Under the pieces are notes generated by a model. That model searched no databases. It was not told where the DNA came from and saw only the letters and a list, made by a program, of their open reading frames with translations. This document shows positions 9,768-20,000 of a stretch of DNA of 64,000 nucleotides, piece after piece (positions within the stretch are counted from its first letter, which is position 1; each line of letters begins with the position of its first letter). The stretch is taken from assembly GCA_015039465.1 (NCBI GenBank), contig MU130698.1, positions 499,742 to 563,741 of the forward strand, in the 5' to 3' direction. Both the position numbers and the translations under genes were made by a program. The stretch comes from Phlegmacium glaucopus (taxonomy: Eukaryota > Basidiomycota > Agaricomycetes > Agaricales > Cortinariaceae).

Positions 9768-12019
9768 ATGACAGTTAACAACTTCATTAACCTTGCTGAT
9801 CGCTTTCCCGAAATTTTAAACCATGAAATACTCCTCAAGATTTCTTCTTTCCTTCTCTATGCACCCCGCTTTAAGAATGAAATCCTTCTTTGCCAGTCGT
9901 CAAGCTGGCCTGCTAATGTAGCTCCATTATTCTTGCCGGAATCAGTTGCAATACTTCTTTCTCAGTTGTGCAGCATTGATCAGAAGTCGGCAGAAAGCCT
10001 GTGGTTGTATCTGAAGGACACTGTGTGGAATTATGCTGAGAAGGAGAAGGTTGTCGAAGAGAGGTTCAAATTGTATGGAAAAGACCTTGGTATTAGTGAG
10101 TGGTTGTTCCCATATTTTTGAACATTTAAAGGTATTGATCATATAAATATTTAATAGCTGCTTTGTATCCCCCTATGAAGTACTGCACGAATAACCAATG
10201 CAACAGGCAGGCGAAGGGTCTTAAGCTTCAGAAAGCGGACCAAACACAAGCTATTCTCTATACATTAGATAAAGGTGCTCTTCCGGTATGGGTAATTAGA
10301 TTTCAGTGCGAAGGTGAGTCTTTTTAAAGAGAAATTGATTAACTTATCCAATTTTTTTCCCGCAATGTGTTTAGGTTGTCAAACGGCTTACTACCATAAC
10401 TATTTCGTCGAGAATGGCCTACGCCATTACTACGATGGTGATTTGCCAGCGATTATTCAGGTGGGAGAACATCAGTATGTGGAACGCAGGCTGGTGGATA
10501 TGTGGACAACGGATTCAAATATTGCATGGTATGTTTTAGCTTTGAATATTCTCAGTTAATTCTAAGTAGTTGACAAAAACCTCACAGGAAATCATTCACG
10601 AACTGCGCTCGAACATACAAAGTTGCTCTCTCAGGGGCAGATTGTATTCCAACCAACTGGCCGTTCGAAGCTGTGCTCAAAGGGGATCATGTCCAAGATG
10701 GATTCACCATTGTTTCCCTGCTCGAAGATCACCGCGAACGCAACTCAACCCTGATTCTACCTCATACAGGAGAGCAAGCCAATCGTTTCACTGAGGCCAT
10801 CAAAGCACGGAATGCTCGTATCAAACTCTATGGGCAAACAGAGGTTAATCATCGATGTGATATGTGCATGCGTAAATATAAAGATGACCGGGGAAATCGT
10901 AAGTCTAATAATTATTATAAGTATTGGTGGCAAGAAACTGAAACAATTTTCTGTGGTCAAAGCCGTAAAATCGGTATGGGTTACTGTTATGGATGGTGTG
11001 ACATTGGGGCATACCTGTTGTGCCGTTCATAACTGCAAAATTCCCTTAACAACCTCGCGGGATCGATATTGTGCAACGCATCGTGGCCTAAGTAATATAT
11101 GTGCTATCAAGGACTGCAATAAACATGTTCTCAAAGATAAGCGGACCTGCGCTGATACATCCCACCAAGAGGTCGAGCGAATTTACATTTTACGTGGGGA
11201 GTCTCGTGTTCAGCTGCAAGAAAAATTGAAACGGCAGCGTGTATCTCACCCAAACGATGGAATTGCAGAAGAGGTTGAAGCAGGCGAGCTTATTGATGAT
11301 GAGGAGGAAGAAGAGTTTGAAATTGATAAGCTTGATCCAAACTTGGTTCATGGCGTCAATGAGGGGATTTTGGATCTGCGAGGGATCTCTCCATTGCCAG
11401 CAAGCCCTCCCACTAGCAAGAAGAGAATCTCAGCACAGTTTGGGCGGAAGAGAACTCACAACGAACAAATTTTGGTTGCTCCTTGTGGTATGATTCTTGC
11501 ACGCGAAACATTTTTTGGAGCTGAAGCCATTGCAACCTGTGCGGTAAGCCTTTATTTGCCTTGGATTATAAAGATAAGTCAAACATTTGATATATGAAGG
11601 AGTTCATAAGGCGTACATTCAGGATCAACAGTGGTCAAAAACCTAATCACATCTTCTTCGACAATAATTGTTCTCTTGCCAAACATGTCAAGGACGATCC
11701 CTTTTTTGAAGACATAGGGCTTACTGTTGATGTCTTCCATTTCAACTGCAAGCATTCAGTCAAAGATGCATTCTGTCAAAGCAACTGCAACCCTGTAATG
11801 TACCCTGAGCTCCTGGGAGAAAATGGGAAAGCCTGGTATTTCAATTCTTCTATTGCCGAGCAGACAAATGTATGGTTGGGAGGGTTTCATGCAATTCTTC
11901 GTGAGATGAAGGTTGAAAGGTATAATCTTTTTTTGGACCAGATGATCCTACTTCGAAACAAAATGACCAACAAAAAGCTACAGAAGGGTGGAAAATGTCC
12001 GTTGATCATGAAATTCTAG
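9768..12019 (+). CDS. KDZ transposase with CxC5/CxC6-type cysteine clusters
   Basis: This is the probable transposase of the surrounding element, expected to cut and paste the element in the nucleus. Six exons join in frame: 9768-10095, 10158-10313, 10375-10528, 10588-10898, 10963-11543 and 11600-12019, giving 649 residues with no stop. The N-terminal 110 residues are helical. Cysteine pairs follow (KYCTNNQC near residue 119, QCEGC near 162), then CDMC, GHTCCAVHNC and RYCATHRG, matching the CxC5/CxC6 cysteine clusters associated with KDZ transposases. An acidic linker is next. The C-terminal domain has HIFFDNNCSLAKHV, VDVFHFNCKH, FCQSNCNP and NSSIAEQTNVWLGGF, typical of the catalytic region in this subfamily. 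I did not assign the catalytic acids individually. The start is the first ATG in frame, inside the left inverted end region. Confidence 0.85.
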
Positions 12020-12145
12020 AAATAGTGTTGTAGAAATACAAAATGCGACGACTTCTGTTACAGAGACAATGATACAAAGCTAGATACCTGAAAGAGGCAT
12101 AAAACGTATAACAATAGTATTACAAGAAGTTAAAGTACTTAATAA

Positions 12146-14032
12146 TTATGCCTCACCCTCATCTGAAGAGTTGTTGCGCTTGCGTGCTGCCTTGAGACGA
12201 GAACGGGGTGCAGGGTTTGTCAACATGAAATTTGCCCAGTAGCCGGATGCTGTACGGCCTGCAGACAGTGCCACATGCTTGGCCTCCAATGATGCCTGCT
12301 GCCACCTACCACGATGTTCATAAAAGGTGGAGCGAACATATGGAACCCAACGGCCAAAGTGGGCTTCGAATACTTGGCAAACTCTTTCATCATCAGCTTC
12401 ATTGGCATCATTAAAACAGTTGACAATATCAACAGCAAAGAAATCTCGTGGCCACCTTGGGTTTTTCAAATGACCATTTGGTGGAACATACGAAATGGCT
12501 GATTCAAGCTCTTGAGGCTTAATGGTGGGCGTGATGCTTTGCGAAGAGACCTTTGATGTGGAGGCAGTGGAGGAAGATTGCCGAGGGGGAGTTCGTGTTT
12601 GGTTGCTGAAAGGACGGGGCTCTGTGAACTCAATCCCAGAGTCACTCTCATAGCATAACATCTGCGCGTACTCTGACATCTTCCTTCTGACAACACATGT
12701 TGCGGCACGGGAATGGGAACCCCGTGTGGGTTGTGGGCGAGCTGGGCGAGCTGGAGGCTCATCATCAGATGAGATAGTATGTGGTCGCTTAGATACAGAA
12801 GATGTCGATGCTTGAGAAAGTTCATGAGCAGAAATATTCCTCTTGACATGACCGCGTTCGCCAGCAAGGTTTCTTCGCACACTTGGTTCTGTGGTTGATG
12901 AAGTAGAAGCAAGGAAACTCTTGAAGTTTTCGCAATACTGGACGTGTGTGGCCTTGATGAATACTCGAGGGCTGTCCTTCAGGTCGACGACATGGTTGAG
13001 CTTGACTGTCGTCCAGTGGCCAAGGCTGAAGCGGAAAATGTTGAAACATGTATTTATTGAGATGTTCATGAAGCCGGCTGATGAAAGAATGGCCTCGTTG
13101 AGGATAAAATGTGGCCAAGCAAAGCCTTCTTGGACTTCAAAGGGAGCTGGGACACAACCGTCCTGCAAACTGTGAGCAAAGATTTAATTTATAAAGTGAA
13201 AAAAAAATACCTCCATCCACGCATATACGAACACAGTCTGCTGAGCCTTCCGTTTACTTTCAAGCCGAGTAGCTTCCATCTGCCGTCCTTTTTCTCTCAG
13301 CGTCTCCTCAAGAGCAATTTGGGTCGAAAAGATTTCCGACATGTGTGAGGCAAAAGCCGGCTCCATACGGGTATGGATTGGAGTTGTTGATGGGGGGGAA
13401 AGCCGGGGAGGAGCCATTGCAACAGTGCTTTGATAGAGTCTTGGGTCAAGGTTCATAGAAAAGGTGTTGGAAGGCGGTGCTGCAGGAACTGAAGGCAATG
13501 GAGTTGGTGGTGACGCTGCTACCATGAAGGACTTGGACATTGGGTGTGAACTCTTGTGAGCTGGGTCCACGCATCCACCCGCCTCAATACAATGGGCCTT
13601 GCACATTCGTCGGCCACAGCCTTTGCGAATTCGTGTCGAGTTGCAACCCAGGGTGGGGCACGTAGACTTATGTGGTGCCGGTAGAGAAGGACTCAGATGG
13701 GTGGCTTGTGACCTCAGAGTAGGGGACGAAGCAAGAAATTCTGGTCCAGAAAACGCAGGGAGTTGAGTGTTGGAGGCAAGAAGAGGCGAGAGGGAAGGTG
13801 ACCGAGAACCTGGAAGCCAGCGAAACATGTTGCATGTTTCGCCTGTCTCGGGGTTCCTATTCAGACACTGTAGGGACATTAGAGAATTTCAAGTTTGAGA
13901 ACATACATATCTACTTACTTTAGCTAGCCAACGCCCTTGGTTTCCATTGGCGTTTGATTTGACGGGCGCATATTGTATTTCACGATGGCAGGTCGCACAA
14001 TTGATGGACAGTACTTCACGAGGCAAAGACAT
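12146..14032 (-). CDS. GRF-type zinc-finger protein carried by the KDZ element
   Basis: Exons 13919-14032, 13211-13867 and 12146-13162 join in frame to 595 residues. The N-terminus has C12-x2-C15, then GRWLAKC (C39) and C50-NMFRW, the pattern of a GRF zinc finger (a single-strand nucleic-acid binding module found in several nucleases and helicases). An intron splits the finger between the second and third ligands. A second cysteine block follows, CPTLGCNSTRIRKGCGRRMC with KAHC and GGC. A proline/serine-rich stretch, a basic coiled segment and a lysine/arginine-rich C-terminus (about the last 20 residues) complete it. It lies wholly inside the KDZ inverted ends and converges on the transposase. 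The role is unknown; a DNA-binding helper for transposition is an inference. It could also be a captured host gene. Confidence 0.75.
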
Positions 14033-14419
14033 ATTTGGGAAATGAGTTGGTATTGAATAATTGGCGAATGAGGTGCTAAATAGGGCGGCAACGATAAAGA
14101 GAGACAGAAACTGCAAGGTAAGAGATCAGCGCTCAGCGCTCAGCTCTTATTTTCTAGGTTAACCAGCAGGAAATAGAAATACTCACCGAATGAAAGTAGT
14201 TAAAAAACATACTGTGCGTGTGCAGCTCACTGCGAATAAAAAGTAGACTCTAAAGTAGAAGGAGAACAAGGCGATGAGCAACTTGAACTTGAACTCATGT
14301 TTGATGTGGATCATGTGATGTGATCAGCGGTGTCCGCACAGTGTGGACGTGGACAGCGTGGAGGGGCGGACTCTCGAAATACGGAACGTCCTCCAAAGTG
14401 CTTGCATAGAAACCCGGGT

Positions 14420-15111
14420 TGTTACTGATAGCCGGTGCTCAAAATATTTGAGGTCCGACCATGTCACGTGCTGGCCCAACGATGACTGAGGCTCAGGAGG
14501 CATCGCCACCCGAGCTTGTTTCTTTCGTTATTGTTTATTTTACTGAGTATAATAGTAGTCTATGAATTGACCCCTCGACATATGCACTGATGCCTACAAT
14601 GACCAAGTGAAGGCAAGCCCTCAACAACAACGAGCCCCAGCCCCATAGCCCCCTCCCTTAACGACATGCAAGCTGGAGGGGCTTTTGTTTTTTGTTTCCT
14701 CTTTGGATGAAGGACAACGAGAAAGACTCCTATCCCAAACCCCTCCCTTGCTTCTCAAATCTTGTGCAAGGGAGGTATTTCTTCTTTTTTCGTACTTAGT
14801 TTTTAGTCATCATATATTATATCTTATATAACAATTATAGGCTAGTAAATAAGATAACTACCTTGCGATTGGCCCATGATGTACTTAATAACTTATAATA
14901 ATATTGTAACGGCCTTTGACAACTATTGGGTCATGTGACCTGTAAGGGCAGACCAGCACTGGTGGACGGCACGTTCCCGGCACCTCTGTATTCATCTCCG
15001 ACATAGGGTTTCTACAAAGAAGCCCATCAGTTGATGGAGGGAGGGTTTCTACCAAATGCAGAAGAAACCCGGGGTTTCTGGCGGAAAGGGGGTTTCTGAT
15101 TAGAATTATCC
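14420..15111. other. Right part of MULE-like copy 2, non-coding
   Basis: This holds sequence homologous (inverted) to about 5894-6870 of copy 1, including the GTAGAAACCCTATGTCGGAG block near the end. No gene is seen. Confidence 0.7.
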
Positions 15112-15317
15112 ACACTTTAGGGTACAATTGCAACGAATTAAGGGGCTCGACAGAGTTCGAGGGACTCCTGGTTGAATCTGTTGATTGCATTCAACTCTTC
15201 ATAATTAGAGAATCAATGAGAATGATTGTGTATTGTCACTTCTGTCAGGAAGGTTCGCATTCATATGTGCCTTTCCAAGATGCCAGATAAAATCCTTAAC
15301 AACTCTTGAAGAACCCA

Positions 15318-16998
15318 TCAATTCAATGTATGATTTATTTTTACTTGAACTGTTAAAAAAAACCGACGTGAATCAGAAAACTTCTGATAAAAAACATAGA
15401 GATATTTGTCAAAACGCACGTTCTTGCCATCAGCCCACTTCTTTCCAGCGACCTCAAGATCCCAAGCTAGGGCAGCTTCAAAGAACTTTCTATCCTCCTC
15501 ATTACCCTTCACATCCAGCAGCTCATACTCATACGATTCCCAATCTGGCGCGACTTCAACGACGGGCTTGGCATCGAGCCCGCGCAAGATGAGCGTCCCA
15601 GTGATGATGGAATTGCCCGACGTGCCGAGCACACCTACGGAGCCGAAGAGGTACTTGCGGGAGGCTTCAAGGCGGTTGAAAAACCCACCGATTTGGTTGG
15701 AAGACATGAAGGTTTGGGTGAGCTCTTCGTTGTATTTGAAGTCAATGCGCCAGACGGAGAATCCGGCATAGTCGAAGCTAACCAACAATTAGAATGGCGA
15801 AGAAAAGTAGCAAGAACAAAATACATACTTGGCGAAGAACCACTCAATGGCACCACCGGCGCCGCGAGCTGCCTTGTTGGAGTAAGCACGTTTCCAGTCC
15901 TCGAGGTTAAATGTAGACTTGGGGAGGTCGTCAAGGGGGTTCTTACCCTTGGGCTCAGTGGGGACATCAGGCTCCTCATCATCGTCATCGTCATCAGCAG
16001 CCTTGGCCTTGGCCTTCTTCTCCGCCTTGGATGCCGGAGCAGCGCCTGCGGCAGCAGGGGCAGGAACAGCAGCTGGCTTGGCTTCTTTTTTGGGAGGGAT
16101 GAACTGGGTGGCTTTCTCGATGTAGACCGTTTCCGCATAGATGTCTTTGATCTTTGGCTGGTTAACGATGGTTTCCAAGTGACGCATGAGATTGGGGAGC
16201 TTTGCACGGAGGGGGGCGTCGATGGTGATGCCGACGGCTCTCTGGATGATGGACGCGATGAAAATGTCCGCGAGGGTGATGCGCTCGCCGATGAAGAAGG
16301 TGCGTGTTGAGATGTGGCGCTCGAGGGTGTTGAGGGTGCGGGTTTGGCTTGCGGTTAGGGATGTGTGTGTCTGTGAATGAGGTTTGGAATTTTTAATTGT
16401 TGATAATAATGAGGGGGATACTGACGTGTTTGTTGTAGGGATAGAATCCGTCGCAGAGGTCGGAAATGAATTGGGTGTAATTGTTGATTTCGCTTTCTGC
16501 GAGATTGACCCATTGATCAACGAGTGCTGCGTCTTCGACCGATCCGCCTAGGAGACCAGAGTTGGGTGCAAGGCTAGCCACTGAAAATGATGTGATTAGC
16601 GAATCGGATAGATAAAAAAAAGGATTATCAAAAAAGGAAAGAAAAGTCATCAATATAGGGATAACAATGGAGCGATTTCTTGTTAATAAAGGCGATAAAA
16701 ACTCACGATAACGAGCAATCGCAGGGCCCTCGAACAAAGTGAATCCATCTGCGCTTTCCCAAGCCGGGATCTTTCCATGGGGGAACTTGGCCAAGAATTC
16801 AGGCTTCTCGTTATCGACGAAATGCACATAGCTAGCTGGTTGAGAGTACTCGATGCCTGCAAACGCAGCAACAGCTCTGATCTAAGATGAGAAATAAATT
16901 AGATTTTAAAGGAGAAAGATAATGAAATCTTTGAATAGACTCACAGCCCTTCCCTTGGCCTGTTTGGGGACTGTGTACAGGGTTCCGATGGGCGCCAT
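15318..16998 (-). CDS. Translation elongation factor 1 gamma (eEF1Bgamma)
   Basis: A subunit of the cytosolic eEF1B guanine-exchange complex that reloads eEF1A with GTP during translation. Five exons (16945-16998, 16707-16881, 16426-16580, 15829-16370, 15318-15777) join in frame to 461 residues. Residues 1-80 are the GST N-terminal domain (MAPIGTLYTVPKQAKGRA, HGKIPAWES, FEGPAIARYLAS). Residues 95-210 form the GST C-terminal domain (SLTASQTRTLNTLERH, ITLADIF). A lysine/alanine and aspartate-rich linker follows, then the conserved EF1G domain (FNLEDWKRAYSN, GFFNRLEASRKYLFGS, FFEAALAWDLEVAGKKWADG). Relatives end a few residues after that last motif. Here the frame runs on about 28 more residues (see findings). 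This is the only classical housekeeping gene in the window and is probably functional. Confidence 0.93.
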
Positions 16999-17797
16999 TT
17001 TATTCGATCTACACGGATTTTGGCAGATGGGATGGAGAAGGATGGGAGAATGAGATAACACGTTGGCCGTCGTCGTGGACCATGGGTAGAAAAAGTCTAT
17101 TTTCGGAGTTGTTATGGGATTGGCGATTGCGCTTATTTAGTCCTACGAAATCTCCAACAGACAAGTCCGAGTCGCGAGCTCAATGTGTGCAACAACGTTG
17201 ACTACACCACTTGTATCGGCCCCGATGGTTTCCTTCTTCAGTCTGAAGCCCTTCCAAGACGCCATCGACGAGTCGTTCTACTCATCATCATCAACTTCAA
17301 TGATGAGGTGGCATTAAATATCCATAGTGCCACTTACCCTGAGTTAGATTGCTGCTTGAGTGCTTGGAGACCCATCGAAAATTGTGGCAATGACTCCTTT
17401 TTTCCGACCCTGAGGTGATTTTGGGCAAGATGATGGGGTTAGGAAGAAAGACGTTTACTGAAAAGTCTTCCTCGTGACTTTTATATAATTATATTTTGAT
17501 TCTTCTTTCTTTGCTAATGTGTTGCACTTTAGCTGCTTGGGTACTTAATGCGCCCAATTGCCATTGACCTATATTGACATGCCTATTACTTACCAATTCC
17601 ACAAAAACCTTCAGATCATATGATCGTTATACCGTCGGTTGCTGGGCAAGCCTTTCGATTTTATGTGCGAGCGCTTCGGAGGTGAAAAAATCGGCAAATA
17701 CAAACTTGAAGTTGCTCTACCCTCATCTGAAGCTAACATTGCGGGTTTCCTTCCAAGAGATGCCCAAGACAATCATTTGAATTATTCTCCATTAAGA
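16999..17797. other. Promoter side of eEF1Bgamma and non-coding DNA
   Basis: The region upstream of the eEF1Bgamma start should hold its promoter. A short plus-strand frame at 17185-17418 contains SVCNNVDYTT-like and serine-rich text but matches no family I know. No other feature is seen. Confidence 0.4.
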
Positions 17798-18183
17798 TTA
17801 CCATGAATCTAACGACAGCAGCTTATCTACAATGCTTCGCGCACTTTCCGTCATCCCATCATAACCCGGGAATGTCGACCCATAAATTCTATCGTCGATT
17901 AATCTAACCAGCCTTAGTAATGACATGCACAATATTAGATTGATACAAGACAAAGCTACTAGTAGAGGCACCTACCTCAAATTCAAGCCAATCGAAAAAG
18001 CCAGATTCGTGTTCAAAATAGGAATAAAGTGATTAGAAGGTGTGTTATAATACGTTTGAAGGATTTTGTCCGTCAATTCCAAGTTAACTAGATCCAGAGT
18101 CAGGTCAGCAGTCAATGTGGCCTTCCAGGTGTTGATGGCATCACAAATGGTACCCGAAAACGCAAAATGGGGTTTGTGCTCAA
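17798..18183 (-). pseudogene. 3' part of an unrecognised gene, 5' end missing
   Basis: Two exons (17976-18183 and 17798-17912) join with GT-AG ends into one frame ending in a stop. It reads HKPHFAFSGTICDAINTWKA, then LDLVNLELTDKILQTYYNTP and, after the intron, LVRLIDDRIYGSTFPGYDGM and SIVDKLLSLDSW. The text looks like real coding sequence because the splice restores frame, but I do not recognise the family. No start codon lies upstream. The reading breaks at about 18190, where sequence similar to hAT elements begins on the opposite strand, so the 5' half was probably lost to that insertion. Confidence 0.5.
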
Positions 18184-18232
18184 TGACCCCAACAGCTCCG
18201 AGCCTCAGCCTGCCTCAGCGCACAGCTGATTA

Positions 18233-19050
18233 AGCTACCAGGAAGAAAGCAAAGATTTCACAAACAAAGGGGACAACCAAAGGGAACAAAGGATACTGCA
18301 CCAAAAAAATCTCAGCCGGCTGCTAAAGCTCCTACTGCAGCCCAGAAAAAGGCTTCTGCCAGCCATCGAGCTAGTGTTGAAGATGTGCCCGACGACAATG
18401 ACGCTACACGGCGTGCATTCCCCCAAAATCCGGCAACAATTATTGAGTCAGATGATGACGATGATGTTCTCGTCGACGTTCAAAGCAATAGTCAACCAAA
18501 GACAGCAACATCCAGCTGTCTAGGAGCGAGGAAAAAAGCAGGGGCGTAGGGATAAGTGGTGAGGATGAGGAGATGGAAGACGAGCCTGCCGGAAGTGAAG
18601 GATCAGAACTAAGTGAGTCCGTCTAATATCTTTCACATACTAATGAAGGTCTTCAACACGACTAGAATGCAACAATTTATGCCGTTTTCAAACCAACTCC
18701 AAAAGTCGGGTACTAATGGCCGACAAGCTCCTGTTTTTACATGCGCTACAAAGAATTATCGAGGAAAGGGACATATTCCGAGATCTGTGAACCGTTTTCT
18801 TGATAAAGGTGATGCATCATCGACAAGTAAATTTTAAATCCGCTACTAATGACCAAATCAAATCAGGTTCCCCAAAGCGAAAACAAAACCCAATGAGAAA
18901 ATGAGGCCAGGTTTCACGGACGCTCTTCACGGCCATGGACGTTATCTGGTGAGTTTCTTTCCTAGATATCGTACTTATCCAGGCCTGAGCTTTTAGAGGC
19001 CGATGTCGCGGAAATGAGTTTATCCTCGAAGTCCCTGAAAGTACGTTCCA
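18233..19050 (+). pseudogene. Remnant of a hAT-type transposase N-terminus
   Basis: Pieces in different frames resemble the start of agaric hAT transposases. There is a basic, alanine/lysine-rich leader with KKSQPAAKAPTAAQKKASAS, and an acidic TIIESDDDDD segment. A BED-finger-like region follows (PVFTCATKNYRGKG, then RFLDKGDASSTS near 18790-18830), and an EAADVAEM-like piece near 19000. Stops and frame changes separate the pieces, and nothing of the catalytic domain follows. No inverted ends were located. It is a dead fragment. Confidence 0.5.
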
Positions 19051-20000
19051 AGTTTTCGTATCAGATATTCCTCTATATTCAAATAAGCCTGCAGAAGAAT
19101 AACTGTTACAATGAGTGGATCAACGACCTCACTCAGGTTGGAAGAGAGACCCTCGCAAACACGCGAGGGCAATACTATTATTTACATCATGATATATACC
19201 ACACGGATGACAGCGAATTCGACTAAACCCTAAGCTTCGGCGAATCCGCTAACGAGGATGATGGGACTAAACAACTGTGGCATTTACGCGGCGCTTACTC
19301 TCGCCTCAAATCAGATTCCCAACAATAACAGACCTCTTAGCATTTCCCCACCGCGTTCGCGATTTTCCTTCTCTTCAGGGCTTTGCATGCCGCTGTCCCT
19401 CTCTTCGATGCAATGAGAAATACCCCTTTTTTTGATTTTTCGGGTTGAAAGTCGAAGTTGGGAGATGAACAGACTTTCCCTTGGCCAAATGCGCAATTTT
19501 ACTGACCACAATGAATTGGAAAATTCAAATCAGATATTAACGATAAGTATATACGTAGGTAACGGAACGTCCGAGCATAAAGGCAATGACAAAATTATGT
19601 GATGAAGAAATCTAATATTAGAATAGACCGTACATGTAGATCTGACAAACTATAACAACGAAAGAATCCAGAAAAATATAGCAGCTACAAACCCCTGTAT
19701 GATGCCGACAACATTAAAAAGCGAAATATATCGTCATTTGCATTGGATTCCCCGCAGGGTATTTTGGGATTGAAAAAGAGGCCACACGAAATTCAAACGT
19801 GATTCGCTAATGAGCGGAAGATGAAATTTCGGATTAAATGCCTGACCACTTAGAGACGAAGATGAAGAAGAATCTTGGAATATGTGTAATTTCATATTTG
19901 CGCGCTATTCCATATCCGTGGGAAATTTATTAGCCGCCCAATCGCAGGACGACACTTTGCGCCATCTTGATTCCCGAATTCCTACCTTCACAATATCAAT
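19051..20000. other. Intergenic, promoter side of the gene at 20001
   Basis: No coding sequence is recognised. The 90 or so bases before 20001 would contain the core promoter and leader of the next gene. Nothing distinctive was seen. Confidence 0.4.

Larger units (their letters stand above)
9625..14391 (+). mobile_element. KDZ-family DNA transposon, about 4.77 kb, structurally complete
   Basis: Inverted ends share about 45 bases, for example ATTTCGAGAGTCCGCCCCTC on the left (from about 9638) and in the reverse complement of the right end. The insertion lies in MULE-like copy 2 and is flanked by TCCAAAGTGC on both sides (9615-9624 and 14392-14401). KDZ elements usually make 8-base duplications, so two of the ten bases may be chance matches. 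The uninterrupted target (reverse complement of about 6880-6900) is present in copy 1. Inside are two convergent genes 126 bases apart: the KDZ transposase (9768-12019, plus) and a GRF zinc-finger gene (12146-14032, minus). Neither has a stop or frameshift, which suggests recent or ongoing activity. Confidence 0.85.
9567..15111 (-). mobile_element. MULE-like TIR element, copy 2 (inverted; interrupted by KDZ transposon)
   Basis: Its ends are GGATAATTCTATCCAGAAAC at 9567 and the reverse complement GGATAATTCTAATCAGAAAC at 15111. It is bracketed by the 9-base direct repeat ACACTTTAG (9558-9566 and 15112-15120). It is the same family as copy 1 in opposite orientation, with a different 9-base target duplication, so both copies are independent insertions. 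Without the KDZ insertion it would be about 770 bases. It ends about 200 bases from the stop codon of the eEF1Bgamma gene. Confidence 0.85.

Noticed and set aside
15693..16310. 205-codon plus-strand frame
   Set aside because: It is the antisense shadow of the eEF1Bgamma exon, whose family identity is clear.
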